From Gorsachius magnificus (taxonomy: Eukaryota > Chordata > Aves > Pelecaniformes > Ardeidae), in the NCBI GenBank assembly GCA_034008185.1, contig CM067081.1, positions 30,750,806-30,814,805 on the forward strand: 64,000 nucleotides of DNA. Direction: 5' to 3'. Shown here piece after piece: positions 1 through 12,482 of the stretch. The position numbers and the translations under genes were made by a program. The notes under the pieces are model-generated. The model saw only the letters and a list, made by a program, of their open reading frames with translations. It made no database searches and was not told the origin of the DNA. Each line of letters begins with the position of its first letter. The stretch's first letter is position 1.

Positions 1-3000
1 GACTATGCACATATTTAAGAAAGAGGCAGCCCAGTCTTAGAAGGTTTATGGACAGACCGCTCAGGCAACTGGAAGTCACTGGAGGATAAGAGGGTGGTTG
101 TGATTATGTAGAGGAGTTGCAGATATGTATCAGAAAAGAAATTTTCACATGAATTAAACAGTTCTGACTCAATCTATCACAACTAGAGAGCTTTTAAAAT
201 ACGAGGGTTTCCATAATTTGGGGAATATTTTTCCATGTAAATCTCTAAAGGCAAAAAGAATGGGGACGGTAGTAAAATTCACATATAATCACTATTGTTG
301 GTGTCTGACGAGCCTAAGTATTTCTCTAATACACGGTATTGTGCTAGTGAGGCCTAGATATAGCATGCATGAAGAGGTGCTTTACTCTGAGAGAGAGAGT
401 AATTCATGCATCTTTAATAGTATATTAAATGACAGCCCCAAATATCCTTTAAAACAGAGGAGAGACATATTGGGAGATACCCATAGGTGTCATTTCTCCC
501 CTCCCTGTGGATGTTCCTCTGGGGTAGGGGAATAAATGACCTGGGTTTCCTTTAGAAAGACAGGGGAAGAGAGACATTATTCATGAGTGAATGAAAAAAA
601 AAAAAAAAAACACCACCTTGACTGCAATTAGCAGATCTAAAGGAGTAGTCACAAAACCTACATTATGTTCGTAACACTTGTGGCTGCAAAGATACACAAC
701 TCTCCTGATAGACCACAAGAGGTCTGTTGTGCTGCAAATTAAAATAATGTCACGGACCAAGGAGGACGTGGGCACAACCAGCCCTGAGCAAAGGCACTGG
801 TCCCCTATCAGGGAGCCACAAAGAGGGGAGAAAGCAGTCTCTCCTTTCCCTCAGGGGCTTTCTCCTTCTCGAGCCAGGGCAATAACACAAAAGGATGGGA
901 CAAGCTCTGATACCTCAGCTCCAGAGAAAAAGGTACTTGCTATCTCCATACCAGAAAGGGATTCAGAAATGCGGAGCTAGAGGTGTCAAACGTGCTGCTC
1001 GGAGCAGGTGCCGGAGCTGGGAGATGGCTGGAAATGCTCACAAACACCCCTTTGCCCCCTGTTCCCTCTTCCCTTTTTCCAGCCTCGGCACATTGGCCTT
1101 TCTGGGCTGGTTTTCAGAGGTGCCTGTGGATTGAAGGGGCAGCCTAAGCACCTGACTTCAGCAGTCTGGATTGCCCAGCTGGGGTAGTGCAGCTCCTGAG
1201 CTATATGCCAAAAAGCGGGTCTGGCTCTCGCCGTGCTCCCTTGCAGGGAAAGGGAACACATGGCTTCAAAATAAAGGGCTTGGGAAGCACAGACAGATTC
1301 TCGGCACCCAGTCATGTCTGTAGCACCTTTGCATCTGGCTCTTTCCCCTTTAACAACACCGTTCCTTGAAAACCCCCATTCTTTTCCCTCCTCGGTTGCT
1401 TTATGGCTGTGAATACCCCTCTAAACTGCAAATAATGCACATCGCAGTCTTCTTGGTTGCAGAAGCTTCAACATGCCAAGCATTTTCATGCACATTTATA
1501 AAGCAAAAACTGAGACCTGGCAACAGCTCTCTCTTAGTTCAGTTTGTGCTTTTAATACTTGTTCTGCGGATGCAAGCCTTGCTGTCAGGGCTATTCTTTA
1601 TTAGATGGAAAGAAGCTCTTCTATTCTTATAATGGGTTTCATTGAAAAGCAAAGCCACTTCTCTGCATTTATTTAAGTGCAGAGCTAGAATAGAGACCAG
1701 CATGATGAATTTTAAACAGAGTTCACATCTGGTCCAGAAACCACAATCAATTTATTGCTGTATCTGAAACATTTTCAGCATCTGTCATATAATGTATTTT
1801 CACACATTTCTAACAAGACATTTTCTTGGACGTAACATAGACAGGTATATCTGTCAGTTCAATTTCATGCAAACGAAACAGAAGAATTTTTGGCATGGTT
1901 TATTATACTGTCTTTGGAGCAGTGTAACTATCATGTGAAAAGGGTATTATTTAAGGATGCCAGAAGCTCAGCAATTTCTTCCAAAATGTGGAACTACTGA
2001 CTACACAGCAGATTTTATTTTTTTTTAAATCTATACCTTCCTTTTTTCCATTTTGATAGAATCCATTATCCAATGTATTTGAGGGAGAGGTGCATACCTC
2101 GATATTATAAAACCTCTCTTAGCCCATTCTGGGAACGCTCATGTTTTATGTTTAAAGTGGAATCTTCCACTCATGATGACCATTTAATCACAATTTTATT
2201 CAAAGTTTTATTAAAAATTAAATGGCAGTACAAATCATATTAAAATCCTTAAGAGCTTCACGTTTTCACCCAAACCTCTCATGGGCTTTCCCACACAGAA
2301 CCACAGATGTATCAAATAGCTTGACAGCACTGCAGCCCTATAAATAGGCACGCCAACTTGCCCCCATATTGGCCCCAGTACAACCATTTACCACCTCATT
2401 TTTGGCTACATAAACTGCCTCTAAGCACTTTCTCATTTGAAAACCCTGGGGTTCCTGTAAGAGCACTGCATCAGCACACAAAATCCTGCACTCCTCACCC
2501 TTCCCCCTGTGCTCATATAAGATCATGCACAGCCATTACTTCTCTGATGAGACAAATAAAAGGCAGTCAGGGGTCTGGGATGAGCATCGTGTCCTGGTGA
2601 TGGGTTAGTTGGTTTGTTTGCTCTTTTTTATCTCACTCAAACTGAGAGAAGATGAAGTTTGTCGGGGCATAGTGGGGTGCATCCAAAAGCGAGAGAGGCC
2701 GTGCTTTTGCTGTAAGCACGCTCGAGAAGTGGGGAATCAGATGGGCCTGCTGCATAACAGCCCCCCGCCACAGGAGGAAGACCCTGAGATGATTAAACAT
2801 CTGTTCCTATTAAATTAATATCTGCCATAATTAAGGATGACATTTAGCTCCTTGAGCCAAAAAAGAGGACCAAAATTGACTATCAGGAGCACTTAAAACA
2901 ATGCGGTCCCTGCCTGGCAGAGAGGCTTTGGTCTTTTAAATTTGCTTGGACATTTAGTGTAAAACTGAGCAAACTAACCTGTGGCTGCAGAAAACCTGCA

Positions 3001-5750
3001 GGTAAAACCAGAGGAGGTTTGTAAGCATAAACTGTCCAAGGTTGCCCGTGCTGCGGGGGGATCTGCACAGGGGCCATGGTGCCACAGGGCTTGGTGGCAC
3101 TGTGCGACGGGACGCCACGAGCCCGATGGTCACAGCTGAGCGGCTGAACCCAGGTATGGGGTCTGGTGGTCCCATCCCAGTACTCGTTTGCTTTCTCAGC
3201 TTTGCAGCAGTTTTTTTCCATCACTGAGCGAGAGGAGAGCCCTGTGAGGAGGGAAGTAGGAGGCAGCACCATCCCCTGCACCTTCCTGCACCCCATGCCT
3301 CCAGGGTGCTCAGAAGCTTGTTTTGCCATGGCAAAATCAAGGTGGGAAATGACAGTCTGGGGCCAAGGCAGGATGAGGTGGGTGCCTGTTTGCTGGGCTG
3401 TAGCACCTCCGTGCTTCTCCCCCAGGGGCTCCAGAAAAGGCTTGAGTCAATCATGGAACTTGAAAGAAAATGCCAATTTGATTTCTATTGCATTTGAATG
3501 TGCAATAAATGTTTTACTGGCATTCTGGATAAGCCTGTGATGGCTTGAAAGTTTGCTCTTATGAAGCTGAGGTATTTATCTGATTTAAAGACATTGTGCT
3601 CTAACAAAACTTCAGAGCCTGATTCATGCTATCACTCTTGTTTTATTTTTCTCCTGTATTAATCCAGGTTTTCACAAGCAGATTCTCTCAAGACATTTTA
3701 TGTGGGCTTGGTTCCACAGTAAAAATAAATATATTTCCAGCAAATTTGCCACATGAAGCTTGCCAGCTCCTTTGAATAAGTTTAACTATTTGACTACTAA
3801 ACAACATAGCAGGTATACGGTGCTGAGCAACTCCATGGCCCATATATATCTAATTAAAGGTATGTTTCAAATTAAAGTGTTGGTGTCTTAGTGGGACGTA
3901 GTTCTTCAAAGGAGCCCGTAAAACTTGCAATGGCACAAGACAGCAAAGGGGTTAAAGAGGTATACCTCACACCATGGCATGCACTGAATTAACAAGGAAA
4001 AAAAAAGGAATTTCTTCATGGGAGAAATTAGGTGATATCTGACATTTACTTAGAATCTGGCTTTTCCAATATATATTTCTAATTATTTTAGCCTGAAAAA
4101 GGGGGCACTCTGCTTCACCTGTGGCTTTGAAGGGCTCTAAGGTCTCCATTTAACAGCAATGTTTTAAAATAACTGCATGTTGGCTTTTAGTACCAAGTTA
4201 TTCAATAAAGTGCAGAACTGACGAGTTACAGAAAATCACCTGTGGAAAGAGTAGATTTTTATCTTTCTCAAAACACTGTGATATGTGTTGCCAAGATTTA
4301 TAACTTCCCTAGAAGCTGGAAATCCAACTTTCTCCAAAGGCACATAGAAGTCAATGACTGCTCTGCAACGAGAAAGCCAAATCCGTGGAAGAAAACAGAC
4401 TCTTAAGGAAGTGGAACACTTACATCTATTTACACATCTGCAGCCATTTGGGACAACTGACATTCAAAAAAGAAAATTCTCACATCTTTCTCCCGCTTAA
4501 GCCATAAATAGCTAAGACAAGGTCCTCACCTGTCTTAAATTTTGCTGGTGCGCTGTGAAGAGGTCACAGGCAGACAGGGCCTGACTTCAGAGGCAGATGG
4601 GGAGAGGGGCTGCAGATGGATGGTGCAGGGTGGCAGGAGGCAGCTGAAGGGCTTAGCCCATCACCCGGCGCGTCCCCTGGGCAAGCATCAGGTGAGCCAG
4701 GGCACCGAGCGTGAAATCTTGGCACACCGGTGGCGAGCATTTCTAATGGTGAGGCTGTGATTTAAAAGACAAGTCTGAGCCTGCAGCACTCAGCAGATAG
4801 GCGGTGGCCAGGCTGTATCAGATTAGAAGCTGCACAGTCGTGTTTCAGGTTACAAGTATTTCAAATCAAAATGCAATGATCAATTTTCCCCTCTCTCCGT
4901 CTGTACAGTTCTGCAAAATGTTTTTACTGTCTCAGCTTCAAATATTGATGCTGAACATATGTATAGTATGACAATCCGCAGGCATTTTGTGCTTTAATTC
5001 TGCAGGGATAACTCAGTTTTCTCCAGTACCACGCATACTACACTGGTAGTAGTTTAGTGTTAACAAACCTGGGACCCCTGTATTTCTTCAGCTTTTCTTC
5101 AAATCGCCATTCACACACATTACGCTCGTTTCCCGACACTGCATGACATCTTGAAGTCATAGGAAACGTATGCGTGTACCCAATTTGTCTGTGATGAGCC
5201 ATGTTTGTGAGTTAAAGCAAGACCTTTCCAAAAGGCCCCTATACTCCCAAGCTCAAAATGTGGTATCATCCATAGCCAGAATTATGAATGAACATGAGAG
5301 GCAAAAACTCAAATGTATGGCCTTGGCCAGAAAGCTCCCTAAAATTGCTTCCACTGTAGCTTCTAACCAAAAGGCAAATTAACCCCTGTATCTAAACACC
5401 TGCTCGTCAACCTTGACCAGTCTGCTCACTTTCTCTGCTGCTGCCTGGAGCTTGTTTCCACTGGAGTCAGGCTGGGATCAGTCCCAGTGGGTATTGCCTG
5501 TACATCTAACACCCAACAGAGGATCTCCCGAGGCTGCCTCAGGCTGGAGACCTCAAAAGGCTCAAAGAGAAGAATGGACTTCTTTTTACTGCGTACAGCT
5601 CTGTCTGGTTTCCCACAACTGTTCAACAAATGCTCTTCCTTTGTAGGAGAGGTTTGGCCAAGTCACCGCTGAAGACATTCATGTCCAGCCGAAACACAAC
5701 ACAGAACATTTTTTTTGCATGCTTGCAGCATCAGGACTCCAACTCATGAC
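1..5750. other. Unique noncoding DNA, no gene recognised
   Basis: No open frame here looks like a real exon. The longest (a 148-codon reverse frame at 2883-3329) is overlapped by several other frames on both strands in a locally GC-rich patch and has no recognisable domain. There is a 17-base A run at 594-610, and a mild CpG concentration around 3045-3145. A weak resemblance at 3610-3675 to the old palindromic repeat described at 47393 was seen but not annotated. Confidence 0.6.
594..610 (+). repeat. Poly-A tract (17 A)
   Basis: An uninterrupted run of A follows GAGTGAATG. No LINE or SINE body that could own it as a tail is visible immediately upstream, so it is recorded only as a simple repeat. 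Confidence 0.85.
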
Positions 5751-5982
5751 AAGAACTAAGCAAATAATTGCTTTTTTTCATCTCACTGGCCAAAAATTGT
5801 TTGGGGTTGACCAAAACCAAATAATTTTCAGTGACCCCACCCAAAACAAAGCACTTCAAAACTTCAATCTAACAAAAGGTTTATTTCAAACAAAAGTAAA
5901 TACAAAGCCTTTTGTTTTCCTGGGGAGTGGAGAGAGGAAGGGGAAGTACTTTATTTTTTAGTTAAGGCTAGGTCAGCCTCTA
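5751..5982. mobile_element. AT-rich MITE-like DNA element relic, same family as 42634-42973
   Basis: The left end (AGAACTAAGCAAATAAT at 5752) matches the left end of the element at 42635 (AGATCTGTGCAAATAAT) at 14 of 17 positions by eye. Both then run into T-rich and CAAAA-rich sequence (CTGGCCAAAAATTG here, CTTGGCAAACAAAC there). The proposed right end is TCAGCCTCTA at 5973-5982, resembling CCCAGCCCTA at the right end of the other copy. It encodes nothing. The layout suggests a nonautonomous cut-and-paste transposon of the type that leaves many palindromic, AT-rich copies in reptile and bird genomes. Superfamily is not determined and the right boundary is uncertain. Confidence 0.45.
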
Positions 5983-7597
5983 AAAATAGAAAACTCAAAA
6001 CAAACTAAAGAATTTTTTTTCAAATATCAAGTCAAAATGTCTTAATTGTTTTTCTCCTTTCTCTCTCAGAAAATTTTAATGACTTAAAAGTGCATTTTCA
6101 GCAGGAAAAAACAACAGAAATTCATCCAGATCAACTCTTGAACCATTGCTTTCAAAAAAAAAGTCCTTTGCTGTGCTGTCACTCAATCTGCAGCCCACGG
6201 ATGACTGGGATCAGCACCACGGTTGGGAGTAGTCTGCAAAACCATTGCAAAACAGTGTGCTTGCAAAGCAAAATAGTCACGCTTTTCCACACCACCAGTG
6301 GGTGCACAAGTTTTTGCCAGGAGACAAAGGCCAGAGCTGGCTCCTGACCACTGACAGTTCCCATGAGGATCATCCCCAGGGCCCCCTGTTCTTCTGATGA
6401 ACCTGCTTATCACTCTTAGAGTAAAATTACAGGTTCTGGTAAAACAGCATCGTATTGTGTATCTAAATATTGAATACTTTTTCTCTCCCTCTTCCCCTTC
6501 CAAGTGGTCAACACCAGCGTGACACAAGACGGCAGTAGGTTTTTTGGTTTTTCTTTTTTTTTACTGAAGGGTGAGGTGGTTGCTAGACCGAAGGAGGCTG
6601 CTCTACTGCATTAACTCGGAATTAATTGCGTGAACACACCTGGCAATTATCCAGTAACAAGCAGAGAACAGAAATACAGAGAAGGCCTGTTTCTCCTCAC
6701 TTACTCTGATCTGTGCATGGGCATAATGGTGCATGTCACCCAATGCATCTGGCAAATCTCATCACAATGGCAGGCAATATCTATATCTACCTCTGCTCTG
6801 CTCAGACGTAGACATCTGCAGTTAGAGGAGATGAATCCCACCCACAGGCACCTCCAATGGCTAATGCTAAAAACAAATACAGAAGCATTCAGAATGTGGT
6901 CCCCATTCCCAAAGAGTTCATATATTTTATCCAATAATCATGTAATTCCAAAGGAGTAAGTCATCCCAGAGCCCTGAACCTCCAGCTGAGAGATCTAATG
7001 CCCAGGCTGCAAGGAGTAGCACCCTCCTTCCGGGCACAACTCTTCCATTTCTTCCTACAGCCTGATCAGGGTAGATGGAAGACACTTGTCAGCAGCCTCC
7101 TGCACCAAGAGAGATGGAGGTGCTATGCTGAGAGATGGAAACTGTATGCACAGATCCTTTCAGGGCCAGGGGAAATGAACTGTGCATCCTTCCAACACTC
7201 CTATCAGACCATGGTGCACGTAGAGGGACACGTCCTGTACTGAGTGGTGAAACAAGCACCACAACTCCAAACCCTGACAAGGTGGGAGCAGTTCTGGGCA
7301 AGCACAGCAGCACCACACTGGGATGCATTGGTGAAAATCCAGTGAAATAATAGTAATAGCAATAGTACTTATAATAGTAAAGGACAGTGTTGTGGATCCC
7401 CGTCTGGAATTTGTGCACCTAAATTCTACCATATTTGCTCTTTAAGCAACTAAACCCTCAGCTGCTCATTTGCATCTCTGGGCCTTAGTCTCCAGCTCTT
7501 ATCAGCAGAGAGCGGTCTGTCAGCTGATCCTGGAGGGGTGGGAATGCACACAAAAACTTCCAGTCTATGACAACCCTCACCTCAGGGTGGGTCCTGA
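5983..7597. other. Noncoding DNA, nothing recognised
   Basis: There is no convincing exon, RNA gene or repeat except a short degenerate run rich in ATAGTA around 7345-7382. Frames of 100-114 codons here overlap one another on opposite strands and show no domain. Confidence 0.6.
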
Positions 7598-7828
7598 CAT
7601 TAGGGTAGTGAAACACTGGAAGGGGTTGCCCAGAGAGGTAGCGGAGGCCCCATCCCTGGAAACATTCAAGGCCAGGTTGGACGGGGCTCTGGGCAACCTG
7701 ATCTCGTTAAAGGTGTCCCTGCTCACTGTGAGGGGGTTGGGCTAGATGACTTCTAGGGGTCCCTTCCAATCCAAAACATTCTATGATTCTATGATTCTAT
7801 GATTCTATGATTCTATGATTCTATGATT
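7598..7828 (+). mobile_element. CR1 LINE, 5'-truncated 3' end
   Basis: This is the 3' end of a chicken-repeat-1 (CR1) non-LTR retrotransposon, oriented along the + strand. Diagnostic stretches are GGGTTGCCCAGAGAGGTAG, CATCCCTGGAAACATTCAAG, GGCCAGGTTGGACGGGGCTC and GGGTTGGGCTAGATGACTTC, followed by CCCTTCCAATCC and the 8-bp tail repeat ATTCTATG. Translated, the segment reads like the extreme C-terminus of CR1 ORF2 (a -KHWKGLPREV- motif), so the open frame over 7470-7745 is a retroelement remnant, not a host gene. About 230 bp remain; the endonuclease and reverse-transcriptase regions are absent, as is usual for CR1. It looks younger than the copies at 12.5 and 16.7 kb because it matches the remembered consensus more closely. 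Confidence 0.95.
7778..7828 (+). repeat. Expanded CR1 tail microsatellite (ATTCTATG, about 6 copies)
   Basis: The CR1 3' terminus is made of tandem ATTCTATG units rather than poly-A. Here about six near-perfect units run from 7778 to about 7828. Tails usually carry two to four, so this one has probably lengthened by slippage during or after insertion. Confidence 0.95.
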
Positions 7829-8730
7829 ATTGTGTACATTAACTGCCACAGATTGGAGCTGTACTTTAACCACCATGAGCTGCACAGATACTTCGAGGAG
7901 AGGCAGCCGTTGTGATGAAATTGTCTGGCCTGATTGCTTTCGGTCCAAGCTGTGTAATAGGCAGTGAAAAAACAGTTTTCCAAAGGACTTCAGTTTGCGG
8001 TCATGCGCCTGCCTCTACCCCTGCCTGCATCTCTGCTGACCCCTCCAATGTGCTCTCAGTCATTTTATTCCCCAGTACAGCCCTACTGCCCTGCATTTCT
8101 TTTGTGCAACATGAAGGAAAGAGATGTAGCAGACACATAAATCTGACCTGGGAAGCACTTCCTGAAAGCTATTTGTGGAATGACTACTTGAGTTGATTTT
8201 GTTCGGGGCAAATCACACCTCCCAAAGGACAATTTTTTCCAGTGGGACAACAGCTATCAGTGAAGAGCTGCTGGAATTAAAGCACAAGTCAGCAGTCCCT
8301 CAGTGAAGAGACAGAAAATTGATGATCAATTTATCTTTTTTTCTCCACAAACTGTCCTTTCCACATCAAACCTCAGACACGACAGCAATATAAAGAAAAC
8401 TTCCAGATCTATAGCAATGTGTTACCACAGAGCAAGCTGCTCTTTAGGGCCAGAAATCTTGCTCTTTTAGCGAGAGCTACCACTAAAAATCTTTTTTAAA
8501 GGCCATAGAAAAGCACACGCTATCCCACTTACTCTAAAATCTGAAGTCAAATAGACTGTGTAAGTTCAGTATCACTAAGGCTGGTGAATAATCAGTGGAA
8601 TGAAATCTCTGCCCAGAAAAATACCCTGTCTATGGAGTAATGCTGCAGACACCCCTGAACAGATGGGACCCAGAAAGGTCCATGACATCTAGAGATGAAA
8701 ATAGCTTTTACAAAAAAACCCCAAGATCGC
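7829..8730. other. Noncoding DNA, nothing recognised
   Basis: Unique sequence between two repeats. The 94-codon forward frame at 7912-8196 has no recognisable domain. Confidence 0.6.
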
Positions 8731-8810
8731 AGGCCTGATTCTGATCTCACCTTGCTGTAAATCATAAGTCACTCCATTTAGGCTGGAAGTTAAGTGAAAT
8801 CAATTTAGGA
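8731..8810. repeat. Old palindromic amniote repeat, fragment
   Basis: The stretch AGGCCTGATTCTGATCTCAC, then TGCTGTAAATCATAAGTCAC and TCCATTT, follows the left arm of a short palindromic interspersed repeat common in turtle, crocodile and bird genomes. That repeat runs GGCCTGATTCT..., a TGTAAATC box, then AGT-ACTCCATT. The right arm is decayed or missing. I do not recall a secure database name. A fuller relative lies at 47393-47498. Confidence 0.5.
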
Positions 8811-10700
8811 CTCTTAATTTTTAGGGAAGGATAATTATTTTATTCCCTCCTTTCCAATTTGAAGCAGCCCATCAAGCATCCAGCTGGCTGCAGGCTGTAA
8901 AAGAGCATTTCTCTGGACGAAATCAGCCCTTCTCCCTCCTTTAAATCCCCTGCCCTCTAGTAAAACACTTTTAAAATGTGTAAGAGCTATTTTTGTTGGT
9001 GTATGCCCAGTTGTCCCAGACATAATATAGACTGTCTCCCAATCCAAGATCAACTCAAGTGGCCACTGTGAAGCTGTGAAGTCAGAGACATGCAGCATGG
9101 GAGCACCAGAAGTTCCTTTTAAAACAAAAGGTAGGTCTTTCCCCTTTCCATGGCAAATCACCTGCAGTAGGTGGAGATCCAGCTAGCAAGTAGCTGCCTG
9201 GCCTCTTGTTGGCCTCCAAAGACATCTGTCTCTGATGGGCTCTGTATTTAGGTTGCATGCATTTTCAAAACAACTCAATTTCTTTGAGGAAAATTAAAAA
9301 AAAAAATATTCCAAGATATATTTCTTCCTACATCTGTCAGGGTAATGTTACACATCCTGATCTGTGTGAGAGATGAGCAGGCTCACAGACATGTCTTGGT
9401 TTGGAGCCAGACACTACCAATATTAAAACGTGCAGCTTCTGTGTCCAACACAGCATCCAAGCTGAAATTAAAAAAGGTGCGCAAAACTCTCAAGAGAACC
9501 TGTACAATTCTTAGCTCTGCTCACTCTTCAATGGTTGCAATAGCATTAAACCCTCTCCAAGTAGGGTTAATTCTGTCTTTTAATTTAAATGAAAATGTTC
9601 TCCTTTTCCCGTGCGAGCTTGTAAAGTCATGGGAACATATTCTGCTGCCTTCCTGACATAAATCAATGGATATATTGGAGGGACAGGCCAAAAAATGTAT
9701 ACATTTCTTGCCCTTCAGCTCTATTTTACCCATAAGCATTTGCCCACATCCTGGAACAGAAGAAATGTTTTCTTTCCATTGAATTTCCGACTTTCATATT
9801 TCTACAGAAGTTGGCCATCACCACACAGTTGATACTAACAACTTGACCCAGAATCTGTTAGGAAGAGAAACTCTTTTATGAGAATGACAATTATGATCCA
9901 TCCAAAAATATCTACAAACAGAATAAAGTGAAATACAAGTCAACTTTTTTCTTGAGGATACTGTCTAATATAAATTCCCTTCCAGTCTGGCTCTCATTCA
10001 AACATACCTTTATTTAATAAGTAATTGCCAGCTAGTTCATCCTACTCCTGTTCAGAAAATGCACAAATTCATTAGTTTGAATATAGCAAAAAAAAAAAAA
10101 ACTATGAAGAGCCAGACATTTCTTGGCCAACAATGTATAAACTGTGACAGTTTATAAATCCAGGCTGTTGGAAAGTGCAAGTTGATGGTCCTTTCTAAAC
10201 TACCACATAGAATAGTTACAGGCCATGTTAAAAGAAGTAGGCAAGAAGGAAAGAAAATCAAAATATAAATTAATTGCATGTAACATGCTGTAAGATATAG
10301 CTGTCATTCCTGCGGACCACTGTTCGGCTGGGGGCCTGGGTATGCACAGTGAACCTTAGGGCGTGCTTGTTTTTCATACCTTTCATAACAAGTACATCTC
10401 TCTGCAAAAAGTAGCTTTCTCCATTGCCTTTTTTATCTTCAAATCTATCTTGAACAAAAACACTCAGTTTCTCAAGTGCACCCCAAAGTGTCATGTAGCT
10501 TTGATGATCTTTCTGCTGTCAAAGGAACCCGTATAACTCCAGCCCCATTAGTACAAGAGTACACTCTTTACTGAATTAACCCTTAAAGCAACCCACACAA
10601 TAAGGAAGGCCACCACCACCCTCAAGACAGAGAATGGTGTCTCAGGGAAATTAGCAGCCGGATCTGTCACAGTGCTTAGACAGTTTTAAACGCCGGATAC
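8811..10700. other. Noncoding DNA, nothing recognised
   Basis: Unique sequence with a 13-base A run near 10088. Frames of 103-108 codons (8835-9161 reverse, 9345-9656 forward) show no domains or plausible splice structure. Confidence 0.6.
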
Positions 10701-10868
10701 CTCCTGCTGGATAACTCTTCCCTACTGTCTCACCTGATGGTCTGAAAGACCCTGCATAACAAAATGCCCCTACCAACCCATCCTGTGGTCTGAAGAAGAC
10801 ACTCTGTGCCAAAACAACCCTACCAGCTCACCCTGATGGTCTGAAAGACCCCCTGCACTGAAGAGCTC
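10701..10868 (+). repeat. Tandem repeat with 50-bp period, about 3 copies
   Basis: GATGGTCTGAAAGACC at about 10735 recurs as TGTGGTCTGAAGAAGAC at about 10784 and again as GATGGTCTGAAAGACC at about 10834, giving a spacing of 50 bp. Between them, GCCCCTACCAACCCA is echoed by AACCCTACCAGCTCA. A partial leading copy (CTTCCCTACTGTCTCACC) sits just upstream. The third copy loses similarity after about 10860. It is a small minisatellite with no coding meaning that I can see. Confidence 0.75.
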
Positions 10869-11480
10869 CTAGGCTTCATAGACCTGTGTTGGAGTTGCTC
10901 AGTTGGAGTTGCACTACTCTGTTTGTGTCAATCAGAAGTGCTTTGCTGAAGATGACATTCAAGGAGTCTGGGTTGGTGCAGAAACATTAGTCCAGACCCA
11001 CTACCAGCATCGCGTCCCACACATGAGACAACAGTGTTACCCTCAGCCATAACCAGCTTCCATCTTGTGTGTTTTCTCCTGCCCAGCTGGCTTCACTGCC
11101 CACCTTGCACCTCCTGCAGTCTGCACACAACTGGCACCCACTACTGCCTATTTTTGGTCCATTCAGCCACATTGCCCACTATCTTGGAGTCCCTCCACTC
11201 CACTGCTTCCCCAAGTCACCAAACATCCTGTCTAGACCTATACAAAACTCACTAGCCCACTGCCAGTTTTTTATTTTCTTGACGAGTGAAACAAGATTTA
11301 ACTTTTCCTCAGTCAGTTGGCCTCAGTCTTTATCCACAGTTGACAGCTCCCCATGCAAATGAAGGCTTCCCATACATATTCACTACTTATCCCACCTCTC
11401 CAAAAACACCTCTGTCTGAAAACGATCTTCTTATAGGATGCCCATTCCATATGTTCCACTTTCCTTGGGATTTCCTTGTC
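10869..11480. other. Noncoding, pyrimidine-rich DNA
   Basis: A C/T-rich stretch (about 11030-11240) opens frames of 73-97 codons in overlapping phases, with biased Pro, Ser, Cys and Leu content. That is the signature of composition, not of an exon. A short direct repeat of TTGGAGTTGC lies at about 10889-10912. Confidence 0.55.
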
Positions 11481-11700
11481 AGAGCCAGGCAATATTTCTT
11501 TTTGACAAGACATAAATTTGTTTCAGAAGAGCAAAAATGAATTTGGGTTGAATTTGGCTAATCCAGTTTCTGCTGGGAAAAAAAGGATGAAGTTTTTAAA
11601 AGTGATGACTTTTTTCAAAACAGCATTCATTGTTTCAGATTTGACCAAAATTTAAAAACAAACAAAAAACCCAAAACCTGTTAAATACAGAAGTGAATGA
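11481..11700. mobile_element. Possible third AT-rich MITE-like relic
   Basis: AGAGCCAGGCAATATTTCTT at 11481 resembles the left ends at 5752 and 42635. It is followed by the same kind of sequence, rich in AAAATTT, TTTTCAAAAC and GACCAAAATT. No right end was found, so the boundary and the family call are tentative. The alternative is ordinary AT-rich DNA. Confidence 0.3.
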
Positions 11701-12482
11701 TCTCCAATACAAACATTACATCGTGCAACTAACAAAATGATTTGAGTTAAGCCCAAATAGTTTTCCATGTTTTCATTTTGCAGAAAAAGGAACAATTGCT
11801 GTCCCAGGGGAACCCTGAGCTTTTTATTCCTTCTTTACTTCTCACATTTCATGAAGACCATAACCTATCTATCCTGATGGTCTTTGGCAGCTCACCACAG
11901 CAAGCAGGGGTGTGCTCCTGTTTTCCTTCTTCCTGTGTGGATCCATGAGCTAGATTCACCCCAGCTAACTTCAGAAGCATGAACCACCAGTTACCACCCC
12001 CAGGTCATCCCATAGTAATGGGCAATTCATGAAACTTGTTTTCTATTCAAGTACCTGAGAGCGATTTACAAGTCTGAATGCATGATGATAGATGTCAAAA
12101 AAATTGCAGTTTTTAAAAAAAATATATTCATTTTTTGGCATCAGTTTGTCAAATGCTGAACATAACCATGGATTGAGGCAGTTGTCACTCTTGGAAATAA
12201 AAGTTAATTATCTACTGTGGTCAGCTATAGTCTCCTATATTATTTCTTAACTGATGTCACACTTCACAGCTTCAACATCCTCTTTAAGAAGGTGAATGTA
12301 AATACTGCCACACTAGCTAGTGCGTCACTGCAGTGATAGCAGCCACTCAGGGACATTTCCCTGTAAATAGAAAGTTTCCAGGTAGTAAACAGGTGGTCTG
12401 AATTACGTTCTTTTGTGTTTATTATCATGTATTACTACTTTGATTTTTTTGTTATTATTTACTGTGACATTTTTACTCTTCT
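11701..12482. other. Noncoding DNA, nothing recognised
   Basis: AT-rich unique sequence. No open frame, RNA gene or repeat stands out. Confidence 0.6.

Noticed and set aside
7470..7745. 91-codon forward frame
   Set aside because: It is the translated 3' part of a CR1 LINE, not a host gene.
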